Below, in pieces: positions 24,505 to 31,854 of a stretch of 34,235 nucleotides of DNA. The position numbers and the translations under genes are program-made. Below the pieces are notes generated by a model. That model saw only the letters and a program-made list of their open reading frames with translations. It did no database searches and had not been told where the DNA came from. Numbering within the stretch: position 1 is the first letter of the stretch; each line of letters opens with the position of its first letter. The DNA is from Candidatus Thermoflexus japonica (GTDB lineage: Bacteria; Chloroflexota; Anaerolineae; Thermoflexales; Thermoflexaceae), in NCBI GenBank assembly GCA_002898735.1, contig BEHY01000027.1, positions 1 to 34,235 on the forward strand. The letters are read 5' to 3'.

Positions 24505-25299
24505 ATGCAGCCGGGCGAGCGCAGGGGCTTCCCGCTCCTTGTTGTATTCGGCAAAGGGGAAGCCACGCTGATCCTGATGGCGGCGTGGATGGCCGGTGGC
24601 AGCCCGCCCTCCGGATCCTGGCTGCTGGGAGCGTGGCTGCTGGCGGAAGCGGGATGGCCGGCGCTGCGCTGGCTGCTGCTCGAGCTCCCCCGGGACGGCT
24701 GGCCTCTCTCCCTGGAGCCCCTTCCCTCGCTGTCCCTGCCCTATCTTCAATCGGACAGCCCTGCAGATGCCTTTCTTCGAACCCTATGGCGGCTGGCCCG
24801 GAGGATCAGCGTGTGGGCCCGGGAGGTTCCGGAATTTCCGGGTGCCCTGGCGACGGCGCTCATCGCCCTGGGGATGGGGATCGGGCTGGTCGGTGGCGTC
24901 GGGGCCTGGCTGACCCTCGGGGTCGGGATGGCCCTCCTCCTGGGACGGCGCCTGGGCCATCCAGGGATCGGGGAAGGGATCTGGCGGTGGGTCTTCGGGG
25001 CCTTTCCCTGGTGGTTGGGGCTTGCTGGAGGGGGCCTCTCGGGGCCCGCATGGCTGGCGGGGATCCCGATCGGGCTGGCCCAGGTTGGGTTTCAGCGCCC
25101 TGCCGTCGGGTGGGTGGCCTGGCCCCTGTGGGTGGCCTGGGCCGTGGCCCTCGGCCATGGGCCCGGCGCCTATGGCCTCGCGCTCGTCGGCTTGCTGCTC
25201 ATGGAAGATAAGGTCTTTCGCTCCCGACGCGCCCGGGGGATCCTGTGGGCCCTCGCGCTCGTCCTCACGGCGTGGATTTTACGCACGTTTTCGACCTGA
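24505..25299 (+). CDS. Membrane protein of unknown function
   Basis: A 264-aa protein with roughly eight hydrophobic segments, very rich in Gly, Trp and Leu, with a more polar loop at about residues 75-115. No family was recognised. It starts 14 bp after the Mut7-C gene, and an earlier in-frame ATG at 24451 would overlap that gene. The start at 24505 lacks a clear ribosome site, so it is uncertain. The long uninterrupted frame and the strongly hydrophobic pattern support a real gene. Confidence 0.6.
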   Translation: MQPGERRGFPLLVVFGKGEATLILMAAWMAGGSPPSGSWLLGAWLLAEAGWPALRWLLLELPRDGWPLSLEPLPSLSLPYLQSDSPADAFLRTLWRLARRISVWAREVPEFPGALATALIALGMGIGLVGGVGAWLTLGVGMALLLGRRLGHPGIGEGIWRWVFGAFPWWLGLAGGGLSGPAWLAGIPIGLAQVGFQRPAVGWVAWPLWVAWAVALGHGPGAYGLALVGLLLMEDKVFRSRRARGILWALALVLTAWILRTFST

Positions 25300-25632
25300 A
25301 GAAGCGGTCCCGTCTGCGAGGTCCTGCCTTCCCCCGTTCATTGGCTCCGATCATCGCTTTATAGAAACCCGCGAAGGGAGCCGGGAGTCTCCCCGGCTCC
25401 CTCACGTCTCACAGCGATTCCGGCGGCCAGTCCATCCGCCCATCCTGGACGACCGCCATCGGCTGCCCCTTCCGTCACCTCCCGCCCGGCCCCCACCGGC
25501 CGTGTCTCCCCCAGCGCCTTCCTCAGAACCTCCACCCGCCGAACCACCTGTTCCCCGTGTCCATATCCACGACCATCCCGGGAGGCATCCGGTGGAATCG
25601 GTTTATTCAGCGGCGTGCTGCGCAAGCCGGTT
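25300..25632. other. Gene-free region between convergent genes
   Basis: About 330 bp between the membrane-protein gene (+) and the sigma-like gene (-). It contains the hairpin at 25376-25401 and two tiny minus-strand frames: 25523-25576 (17 aa, MVVDMDTGNRWFGGWRF) and 25409-25459 (16 aa, with GGGAGGTGACGG upstream). Either could be a small peptide gene or debris of a lost gene. A longer minus frame across it has no protein-like features. Confidence 0.4.
25376..25401. terminator. Hairpin between convergent genes
   Basis: GGGAGCCGGG (25376-25385) pairs with CCCGGCTCCC (25392-25401) around a 6-nt loop. It lies between convergent genes and could serve both strands, though neither side has a T run. 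Confidence 0.55.
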
Positions 25633-26232
25633 TCAGGCATGGGGAGAAGCTGGGCCTTGCGATCCGGAACGGTCCTCGGATGAACCCATCGGCTCCTCCA
25701 GCCACATCCGGCGCAGCCGGCTCAGTCCTTCCCTCAGCCATTGTTCTCCCTCTCCCCGTCGCAACCCCAGCCGGCGTTCGATGGTCGGGAGGGAGTGCAT
25801 CCGCCGGCCTTCCAGACCGTAAAAGTGGGCGATCACCTCGAAGGCGAGGGGGGATTCCTCTCTCAACCGGCCGAGCATGGAGCCGAGCGTATGGCGAAGC
25901 TCCGCGGCGTGAAGGGAATCGTCCTCCGATTCCATGCCATCCAGATCCTCTTCGGGGAGACGATGTTCGAATTGAGGGGGGAGCTGACGCTGGATCGCTC
26001 GTCTCAGGAAGAAGTCGAGGTGAAGGTAGAGGTAGGTGGTGAAACGGGCTCGCCCGGGATCCCAGCGGTCAACGGCTTCGCAGACCATCAGGAAGCCTTC
26101 CTGAACCAGATCATCAAACTCCAGCCAGGGCGGTAAATCCAGCGTTCGGATGACCCGCGCGGCAGCGCGTTCGACGAGTTGATGAACTCGATGGAAGTCC
26201 GCGAACGCCTGATGCATCTTGGCGCCGGTCAT
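25633..26232 (-). CDS. Sigma-70-family RNA polymerase sigma factor-like protein
   Basis: A 199-aa protein and the only convincing minus-strand gene. Region 2 is clear: FDDLVQEGFLMVCEAVDRWD, then RARFTTYLYLHLDFFLRRAI, matching the core-binding and -10-recognition helices. An acidic spacer and a region-4-like C-terminal part (LPTIERRLGLRRGEGEQWLR) follow. It is more like a small group 3/4 sigma factor than a primary one. The ATG at 26232 has CGGAGGACA upstream on its own strand. It is divergent from the WXG100/Tad cluster with 208 bp between them, so it may direct that cluster. No anti-sigma gene is adjacent. Confidence 0.8.
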   Translation of the reverse strand: MTGAKMHQAFADFHRVHQLVERAAARVIRTLDLPPWLEFDDLVQEGFLMVCEAVDRWDPGRARFTTYLYLHLDFFLRRAIQRQLPPQFEHRLPEEDLDGMESEDDSLHAAELRHTLGSMLGRLREESPLAFEVIAHFYGLEGRRMHSLPTIERRLGLRRGEGEQWLREGLSRLRRMWLEEPMGSSEDRSGSQGPASPHA

Positions 26233-26370
26233 GGGCGATGTCCTCCGGGACGGTGGATGAAGGCGCGCAGAGGAGAAGCCAGACCCGCTAAGCGAATGGG
26301 GGCTTCTTCTCTACACGAGTCCATGAGGATGATAAGCAAATTCTGACCGGATGCCTCCGCCGTTTTACAG

Positions 26371-26388
26371 AAAATGGGAAAAATGGGA
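26371..26388. repeat. Tandem 9-bp repeat in the divergent intergenic region
   Basis: AAAATGGGA occurs twice head to tail in the AT-rich spacer between the sigma-like gene and the WXG100-like genes. No canonical -10/-35 pair for either direction was found, so a regulator-binding or unusual promoter element is possible. Confidence 0.35.
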
Positions 26389-26440
26389 ACGCCATAGGTG
26401 TCTATCATTCTTATGGAACCTGTTGCTTCGGAGGGCAGAG

Positions 26441-26743
26441 ATGGGCCGAATCTATCAGGTGGATTATGAGCGCGCTTTCGCCCTCTGCTCGGAGATGGAG
26501 CGGCATTTCGAGGCGATGGAGGGGCAGGGGGTCCAGCTCCAGGGGCTCCTGGAGTCGGTGGCCTCCGGCTGGCTTCCCCACGGGGCGATCGTGCGCGCCT
26601 ACGGGGAAGGGATGGTCCACCGGATCCGGGGATCCCTGGGAGAAAGCCGGGCCAATATCGCATCCCTCCGGCAGGCGTTGCTTTCCCTGAAGGCGCTGGA
26701 GGAGGAACAGGCCCGGCGGATGCGTTCCGCCCGCGCTCGCTGA
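26441..26743 (+). CDS. WXG100/ESAT-6-like small helical protein 1
   Basis: A 100-aa, highly helical protein with no signal peptide. A central Trp (SGWLPHG, about residue 46) lies between two long amphipathic helices, which gives the hairpin plan of WXG100 proteins, although the turn is WLP rather than WxG. The ATG at 26441 follows GGAGGGCAGAG. It heads a same-strand series with two similar-sized proteins and the Tad pilus genes. The family call rests on size, helix plan and neighbours, not on a clear motif. Confidence 0.55.
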   Translation: MGRIYQVDYERAFALCSEMERHFEAMEGQGVQLQGLLESVASGWLPHGAIVRAYGEGMVHRIRGSLGESRANIASLRQALLSLKALEEEQARRMRSARAR

Positions 26744-26764
26744 GCTCCTGGACGGAGGTGCACG

Positions 26765-27064
26765 ATGCCGATCAGCCGCTTTGATTACGATGCGATGCGG
26801 ACCATCGCCCAGAGGATCGAACGGGGCGGGGCAGACCTCGAGGCCTATCTGGAGCAGGTCCAGGCGGCGGCCCGGGGTCTGGAAGAGCGGTGCCGCTCGC
26901 CCTTCGCCGAGGCGTTGCAGGTCCGAAGCGCGGAGTGGGTTCGGGCGGGGACGGAGATCGCCCGCAGCCTGAAAGCGCTCGGGATCGATCTGGCCCGCAT
27001 CGTGGAGGCCCAGCGGACGGCGGAGGAGCAGGAGGGAGCGCGTTTTGCCCATCTTCCCCAGTGA
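26765..27064 (+). CDS. WXG100/ESAT-6-like small helical protein 2
   Basis: A 99-aa helical protein beginning 22 bp after the previous gene, with GGAGGTG as ribosome site. The halves (DLEAYLEQVQAAARGLEERC and SAEWVRAGTEIARSLKALGI) fit two antiparallel helices, with a short RSPFAEAL turn in place of WxG. No signal peptide or membrane segment is present. It resembles the proteins before and after it in size and plan, consistent with heteromeric ESAT-6-type partners. Confidence 0.55.
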   Translation: MPISRFDYDAMRTIAQRIERGGADLEAYLEQVQAAARGLEERCRSPFAEALQVRSAEWVRAGTEIARSLKALGIDLARIVEAQRTAEEQEGARFAHLPQ

Positions 27065-27136
27065 AGGGGAAGGAGCGGTCGAAGCCTCTGCCGATGAACT
27101 TCGCCCACCCTGAAAACCCACCGATCGGAGGAAGCC

Positions 27137-27460
27137 ATGAGCGTGGATCCGCGCGGTCTGGGGGGATGGTTGATCCACGAACCGGAGTCCATCCGAAGCT
27201 ACCGGCGCCTTCTGATGGATGAGCGGCCGGAGCAGCTCCTGGCCAGCCTGACGGCGGCCATCCAGAACGAGCTCCCGGCGCTCTGGTCAGGGGAGGCCGC
27301 TCAGGGCTATCTCGAGGAGGCCGCCCGGCGTCTGGAACAGTTCCGACGCTGGCTGGAGGGGCGACGACAGATGGACGAACGGATCGCGACGGGCGAGGCG
27401 CGGATCGCCGAAGCGATCGCGGAAGTCGGCCGGATGCTCCAGGCACTGCCCGAGCCGTAG
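27137..27460 (+). CDS. WXG100-family protein 3 (clear WSG motif)
   Basis: A 107-aa helical protein with a recognisable WXG100 centre: LPALWSGEAAQGYLEEAARR, with the Trp-x-Gly turn and the following aromatic residue. Flanking helices span about 22-48 and 55-100. WXG100 proteins are small secreted helical hairpins, classically exported by type VII systems with an FtsK-like EccC motor. No EccC-like gene is adjacent; the neighbour downstream is a TadA-type ATPase. The ATG at 27137 follows a GGAGG site. Confidence 0.72.
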   Translation: MSVDPRGLGGWLIHEPESIRSYRRLLMDERPEQLLASLTAAIQNELPALWSGEAAQGYLEEAARRLEQFRRWLEGRRQMDERIATGEARIAEAIAEVGRMLQALPEP

Positions 27461-27613
27461 GCGGGCCATGGGGGGCCGTCCAGGCGCCCGGCCCACGCGA
27501 AGGGGCGGATCCGCTTCGAGCGGCCATGTGGGCGCCGCCGCATTTCATACACGCCCCGAGGCGTTCTGGAGGTATGCCGATGGAAGCGGGGGGCCGTTCA
27601 GCTGGGCGAGATC

Positions 27614-27652
27614 GGAGGGCCGGGAGACAGAGAACCTCCCGGCTGGCCCTCC
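27614..27652 (+). terminator. Bulged hairpin between the WXG100 trio and tadA
   Basis: A 13-nt left arm (27614-27626) pairs with 27636-27652, with a 4-nt bulge on the right. It lies in the 267-bp spacer before tadA, where no further gene was recognised. It may separate expression of the small proteins from the pilus genes. Confidence 0.4.
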
Positions 27653-27727
27653 GGGTGCCAGATCCCTGTCTTTTCCAGAGGGCATCCGCGCGCGGGGGGT
27701 GGATGGATTCTTCACGGGAGGGGCGGC

Positions 27728-29053
27728 ATGTTCCCCGAACCCCATGTGGAAGCCATCGAAGGCCAGGTTTTCCGGTCGGAGGCGCTCTCCGCTCACGTGA
27801 TCGAGGAGATGCGAGGGCATCTGGCCCGGCTGACGGAAGGGAGGCCGGCCGGGCCAGCAGATGCCCTGCGGGTCGCCCGGGAACGGCTGGGCCCTTCCGC
27901 CCTCCCGGCGGAGCTCAGCCGGGCTGCGCTGGAGCTGCTGGACTGGGGAGAGCTCTATGATCTCCTGGCCGACCCCGCGGTCGAGGACATCGCGATCCAG
28001 CACCGCCGCTATGTCTATGCCTTCCGCGGCGGGAGATGGACCCGGGAGCCCGAGATCCGGGATCCGGACCGCCTGCTGGGGGGGATCCGGAGAGTGAGCG
28101 AGCGCTTCGGCATCCGCACCCCCAGCGACATCAAGCCCGCCGCCGAGGGCGCTTTCTCCCTGGACCTCCCGGAGCCGATCGGATTCCTCACCATCCGCAT
28201 CTCCTGGAGCGAGCCGCCCATTGTCCCTTCCAGCTGTCTCACCCTCCGGCTGGCCCGGCCGGGCCGGGCGCCGGACCTGGAGCGCCTGGTGGCCCAGGGG
28301 GTGCTCTCCCCGGAGGCCCGGGACTACCTGGTGGGGGTGCTGGCGCGCAAGGGGACCCTTATCATCGCCGGGCCCACGGGCTGTGGGAAGACCACCCTGG
28401 CCCGGGCGCTGCTGCGGATGGCCGCCCGCCGGTTCCGCCTGGTGGTGATCGAGGACTCCTATGAGCTCATGGTCTTCTGGGACGGCCGCCCCGACAGCGA
28501 CCCCGGCAACGTCCTCCACAAGCTCACCCGCCCGCGGCTCCCCGGGGAGGACGTCGTGCCCTTCACGGCCTTCGACCTCATCGTGATGGCCCTGCGGGAG
28601 CGGCCGGACGGGATCGTGGTCGGGGAGGCCCGGGGGCCGGAGGCCTTCGAGATCCTGCGGGCGGCCAACACCGGCCACGGCCCCCAGGTGACCACCCTCC
28701 ACACCGACAGCATCGAGCGGGTGTGGTCCCGGTATCTGCAGATGGCCCAGAGCCATCCGGAGGCCCGGGATCTGCCGACCCGGACGGTGGCGATGATGTT
28801 CGCCGAGGCGGTGACGGCGGTGGCGGTGATGGCCTACCGGGAGGAAGGGGGGGAGGCGCGCCGGTTCGTGGAGGCCATCGCCGAGGTGCTGCCGGAGATC
28901 GAGGGGGACAGCGAGCTCCCGGTCCTGCGGACCATCTTCCTCCGGGAGGAGGGGCGCCTGGTCCCCGCCTCCCGGCCCATCCGGCCCGGGTTCTCCGCCG
29001 AGGCGATAGGGCTGGAGGGCCTGCCCTGGCGGGGCGGCGCCCACGTGTGGTGA
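27728..29053 (+). CDS. tadA: TadA/CpaF-type secretion ATPase
   Basis: A 441-aa type II/IV secretion ATPase. The N-terminal domain includes a DLLADPAVEDIAIQ-type segment. Walker A is GPTGCGKTT (from 215), Walker B is IVVGEARGPEAFE (E300), and the His box is TTLHTDS. These identify the CpaF/TadA branch, a hexameric cytoplasmic motor that drives assembly of Flp pili. The ATG at 27728 follows GGGAGGGGC. It is the first of the Tad genes and is followed by a 38-aa membrane protein and TadB/TadC, the usual inner-membrane platform. Confidence 0.9.
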   Translation: MFPEPHVEAIEGQVFRSEALSAHVIEEMRGHLARLTEGRPAGPADALRVARERLGPSALPAELSRAALELLDWGELYDLLADPAVEDIAIQHRRYVYAFRGGRWTREPEIRDPDRLLGGIRRVSERFGIRTPSDIKPAAEGAFSLDLPEPIGFLTIRISWSEPPIVPSSCLTLRLARPGRAPDLERLVAQGVLSPEARDYLVGVLARKGTLIIAGPTGCGKTTLARALLRMAARRFRLVVIEDSYELMVFWDGRPDSDPGNVLHKLTRPRLPGEDVVPFTAFDLIVMALRERPDGIVVGEARGPEAFEILRAANTGHGPQVTTLHTDSIERVWSRYLQMAQSHPEARDLPTRTVAMMFAEAVTAVAVMAYREEGGEARRFVEAIAEVLPEIEGDSELPVLRTIFLREEGRLVPASRPIRPGFSAEAIGLEGLPWRGGAHVW

Positions 29054-29089
29054 GGGGAGAGTGAGGGAGGAGGGGAGGGGGGATCCGGC

Positions 29090-29206
29090 ATGGCGGCCCT
29101 GGTGGTGCTGCTGGGGGCGGTCCTCTTCGCGCCGGAGCTCCCCCCTTCGGTCAAGATCGGGGCGATCGGGCTCTTCCTGATGATCGCCCTCCGGCGGCGG
29201 GACTGA
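29090..29206 (+). CDS. 38-aa membrane protein between tadA and tadB
   Basis: A very short gene: one hydrophobic stretch (MAALVVLLGAVLFAPELPP), then a second (IGAIGLFLMIAL) and a basic end (RRRD). GGAGGAGGGG lies upstream of the ATG. The position inside the Tad operon and the clean membrane pattern support translation. It could be a pilus-platform accessory peptide; no family was recognised. Confidence 0.5.
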   Translation: MAALVVLLGAVLFAPELPPSVKIGAIGLFLMIALRRRD

Positions 29207-29276
29207 GGCGGCGGCGAGGCGACCGCCCGAACGGGGAGCGCTGAAGGCAGGCGAGAAAAGGCGGGGAGAGGCATCC

Positions 29277-30224
29277 ATGGGAGACGCGCTGGCGATCCTG
29301 GTCGGAGCCATCGTGGGGGCAGGGGCCCTCTGGGCCATCGCCCGCCCCCGGGAGCAGCTGCTGGCCCTGCAGGGGCTGCGGGAGGCCCGGGGCCGGCTGG
29401 GGCTGGCGGGGATGCTGCGGGCGGCGGGGATCGACATGCCGCCCCTGCTCTTCCTGCAGTTCGCCGCCCTCTGGGCGGCGGGGGGCTTCTTCCTGGGCCT
29501 CGCGGCCGGGCTGGGGCTGGTCTCCGCCGTCATGCTGGCGGCCTTCGGGGCCACGTTTTACTACATCCGGGCCCGGGAGCAGGCGGCGGAGCGGCGGCTG
29601 CGGCTGGCGACGGAGCTGATGGTCTTCCTGCGAGGGGTGGCCGGCGGGCTGCGGGCGGGCCTTCCCCGGTCGGAGGCCGTGGCCCGGGCGAAGGAGCTGG
29701 CCGGGCCGCTGGCCCGGGCGGCCGTCTCGGACCTGGAGGCCCGGCTGGACCGGGCGGGGGCCAGCCCGGAGGCCCGGGAGGAGGCCATCTGGGCCTGGGC
29801 CCGGGATTACGGCCATCCGGTGGTGACCGCCACGGCCCAGGTGCTGGGGGTGCTGGCCGCGGGCGGGGCGGGGATCCAGGACCTGGTGGGGGCGATCGCC
29901 GAGAGCCTGGACCGGATCCGGCGGATCCTGCAGGTGGCCCGGGCCCGGGGGCGGGGGATGCAGAACCAGATCTACATGATCATCGCGATGAGCGCCCTGG
30001 GGCTGGTGCTGCTGTCCTCCGCCGCCCCGGAGTTCCGGGAGCTGCTGCTTTCGAACCCCCTCAACCCGATCCTGGTGGTGGGGGGATGGTTCGGGTCGCT
30101 GCTGCTCTCGGAATACCTCATGGACCGCTATTTCTCGCTGGAGGAGACGGTGGGGATCGCCCGGGGGAGGGCCGGGCTCATCCCGCTGGACCGCTACGGC
30201 AACCCCATCCTGCCGGAGGCGTAG
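29277..30224 (+). CDS. tadB: TadB-like pilus platform protein (T2SSF domain)
   Basis: A 315-aa membrane protein. Membrane helices near the N-terminus (about 5-20 and 60-100) precede the T2SSF domain (ATELMVFLRGVAGGLRAGLPRSEAV and SLDRIRRILQVARARGRGMQNQ), and two helices follow it at about 235-290. It should form the inner-membrane platform with the next gene and couple to TadA. The ATG at 29277 is the first plausible start; the gene ends one base before the following start. Confidence 0.85.
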   Translation: MGDALAILVGAIVGAGALWAIARPREQLLALQGLREARGRLGLAGMLRAAGIDMPPLLFLQFAALWAAGGFFLGLAAGLGLVSAVMLAAFGATFYYIRAREQAAERRLRLATELMVFLRGVAGGLRAGLPRSEAVARAKELAGPLARAAVSDLEARLDRAGASPEAREEAIWAWARDYGHPVVTATAQVLGVLAAGGAGIQDLVGAIAESLDRIRRILQVARARGRGMQNQIYMIIAMSALGLVLLSSAAPEFRELLLSNPLNPILVVGGWFGSLLLSEYLMDRYFSLEETVGIARGRAGLIPLDRYGNPILPEA

Positions 30225-31124
30225 ATGGGCGGCGCGGAGCTGGGGATGGTGATCGCGGCGGCGGCGGCCCTGGGCGGGTTCTGGGCGGCGTTCCTGCGCC
30301 CGTCCGCCCGGGTGCGCCTGGAGGGATCGGCGCGGGACCCCCTGGACCGGGGAAGCGTCCTTCCGGAGTGGCTGGCCCCCCTCTACCCGGTCCTGTGGCC
30401 GGTCCTTAGGGCCGTCGAGGGGACGCGGGTGGTGCGGGGGAACCTCCCCGAGCGGATCGCCCGCTCGGGCTACACCCCCTACGCCGCGGCCTCGGCGGTC
30501 TGGGCCGCCCGGCTGCAGGGGATGGCGATCGGGGTGGCCGCCATGGTGGCGGGGTCCCTCCTGTTCGGGATGCTGCTGGGGACGCCCCTCCCCGGGGTGA
30601 TCGCCGGGCTGGGGCTGGGCTTCTATGGGCTGATCGCCCCGGACCGGGAGATCGAGGAGGCCATCCGGGAGCGGCGGCGGCGGTTCCGGGCGAACATGCT
30701 GCTGGTGGTGGCGACGGCCCGGGGGTTCCTGCGGGTGGGGCGGTCCTTCGACGACGCCTTCTCCCGGGCGGCCCAGGGGGAGGGGGTGTTCGCCAACTGG
30801 GTGCGGTTCCTCATCGCCCGGCACAACAGCGTGGGGCTGGCGGCCCTCGAGGAGGGGCGGCGCCACGCTCCGGACCCGAACGATCCCTACCTGGTCCGCT
30901 TCCTGGACATGGCCCGGGTGGCGTGGACGGGCGGCTCGGGGATGGACGTCATCCTGGAGGGGATGGTGCAGGATCTGGCCGCCGACATGGAGCAGGGGAT
31001 CTCGGAGACCGTGACCACCGTGGAGCCCCTGGTGCTGGGGGCGGGGATCCTGGCCATCGCCGGCTACGTCCTGGCCATCCTGATGCCGGTGTTCTTCGGA
31101 AGCGAGGCCTTCCTGGGGTTCTGA
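30225..31124 (+). CDS. tadC: TadC-like pilus platform protein (T2SSF domain)
   Basis: A 299-aa partner of TadB with the same T2SSF architecture. An N-terminal membrane helix is followed by a soluble part (about 25-85), two helices at about 95-140, the cytoplasmic T2SSF region (RRRFRANMLLVVATARGFLR, RFLDMARVAWTGGSGMDVIL) and a C-terminal helix. The ATG directly abuts the tadB stop, showing tight coupling. A stable hairpin follows before the Flp pilin gene. Confidence 0.83.
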   Translation: MGGAELGMVIAAAAALGGFWAAFLRPSARVRLEGSARDPLDRGSVLPEWLAPLYPVLWPVLRAVEGTRVVRGNLPERIARSGYTPYAAASAVWAARLQGMAIGVAAMVAGSLLFGMLLGTPLPGVIAGLGLGFYGLIAPDREIEEAIRERRRRFRANMLLVVATARGFLRVGRSFDDAFSRAAQGEGVFANWVRFLIARHNSVGLAALEEGRRHAPDPNDPYLVRFLDMARVAWTGGSGMDVILEGMVQDLAADMEQGISETVTTVEPLVLGAGILAIAGYVLAILMPVFFGSEAFLGF

Positions 31125-31136
31125 GGCAGGGGAAGC

Positions 31137-31167
31137 CCGCCGGGGCCTTCCGGCCGGGCCCCGGCGG
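31137..31167 (+). terminator. GC hairpin between tadC and the Flp pilin gene
   Basis: An 11-bp perfect stem (31137-31147 with 31157-31167) closes a 9-nt loop, followed by ATTTCC rather than a T run. It could be a partial terminator or a processing/stability element that lets the pilin gene be expressed at a different level from tadA-tadC. Confidence 0.5.
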
Positions 31168-31204
31168 ATTTCCGACCCTTCATCCCACGCCGAGGAGGTG
31201 CGCG

Positions 31205-31399
31205 ATGGTTTCCGAGATCCGGCGGTTCCTTCTGGACGAGGAGGGGGCTTCCCTGGTGGAGTTCGCGCTGCTCTTTCTCTTCATCGCCGTGGTGGCGGCG
31301 CTGGCCCTGCCCGGGGTGCGCCAGCGGATCCTGAACGCCTTCAAGATCGGCGGCCAGAAGATGGACGAGGCCACCGGCGCCGCCAGCGGCGGGGAATGA
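31205..31399 (+). CDS. flp: Flp-family pilin
   Basis: A 64-aa prepilin. A short charged leader ends in Gly at residue 14 (DEEG), followed by ASLVEFALLFLFIAVVAALA. This is the class III cleavage site with the conserved Glu at mature position 5 and a hydrophobic assembly helix. The mature protein of 50 residues is of normal Flp size. GAGGAGGTG lies upstream. It should be the major subunit built by the upstream TadA/B/C machine; the prepilin peptidase is not in the window. Confidence 0.88.
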   Translation: MVSEIRRFLLDEEGASLVEFALLFLFIAVVAALALPGVRQRILNAFKIGGQKMDEATGAASGGE

Positions 31400-31415
31400 G
31401 CCCGGGAGAGCGCCC

Positions 31416-31787
31416 ATGCGTCGGGGACGCTTCCGGAGGGATCAGCGGGGCCAGAGCCTGGTGTCCTTCGCCCTGGCGATGGTCCCCTTTTTCCTGATCC
31501 TCCTCTATCTCCTTTACAGCGGGGCCTACGCCATCTTCTGGAGCGTGCACAGCCGTCAGGAGGTGGAGAAGGCCATGCAGGCGGCCGCCTATGCCGGCCC
31601 CTCCCCCTCCATGCGCGGGGGGTGGATTCGGGTGGTCCCGGAGCGGCGGAGCCTGGAGGCGGCGGCGGACGTCGCCCGGGACACCGGGGGGCGGCCCTAC
31701 GGCGTCGCGATCCGCTGGCGGATGGCCCTGGATCTCCTCTTCCGGAAGTGGCGGTTCTGGGCCGGGCCGCCCTCCGGATGGTGGTGA
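31416..31787 (+). CDS. TadE-like minor pseudopilin, atypical at position 5
   Basis: A 123-aa protein with an N-terminal prepilin-like segment: QRGQSLVSFALAMVPFFLIL. The Gly cleavage site and hydrophobic helix are present, but the expected Glu at mature position 5 is Ser. A soluble domain of about 85 residues follows. TadE/TadF proteins are minor pseudopilins needed for Flp pilus assembly. It starts 16 bp after the flp stop and is probably cotranscribed. Confidence 0.7.
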   Translation: MRRGRFRRDQRGQSLVSFALAMVPFFLILLYLLYSGAYAIFWSVHSRQEVEKAMQAAAYAGPSPSMRGGWIRVVPERRSLEAAADVARDTGGRPYGVAIRWRMALDLLFRKWRFWAGPPSGWW

Positions 31788-31788
31788 A

Positions 31789-31835
31789 GGGGAGGGGAGG
31801 GAGGGGGGAAAGGGATTCCTCCCTCCTCCCCTCCG
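31789..31835 (+). repeat. G-run tract facing a C-run tract
   Basis: Five G runs of three or more lie at 31789-31814, separated by one to three A. A pyrimidine tract (CCTCCCTCCTCCCC) follows at about 31819-31832. It can form either an imperfect hairpin or a G-quadruplex in the transcript between two TadE-like genes. Confidence 0.4.
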
Positions 31836-31854
31836 CCGAACGGAGGGAGGGCGT

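Noticed and set aside
27468..27960. + strand frames overlapping the start of tadA
   Set aside because: They overlap tadA in another frame, are Arg/Gly/Pro-rich and lack ribosome sites, whereas tadA has a strong one.
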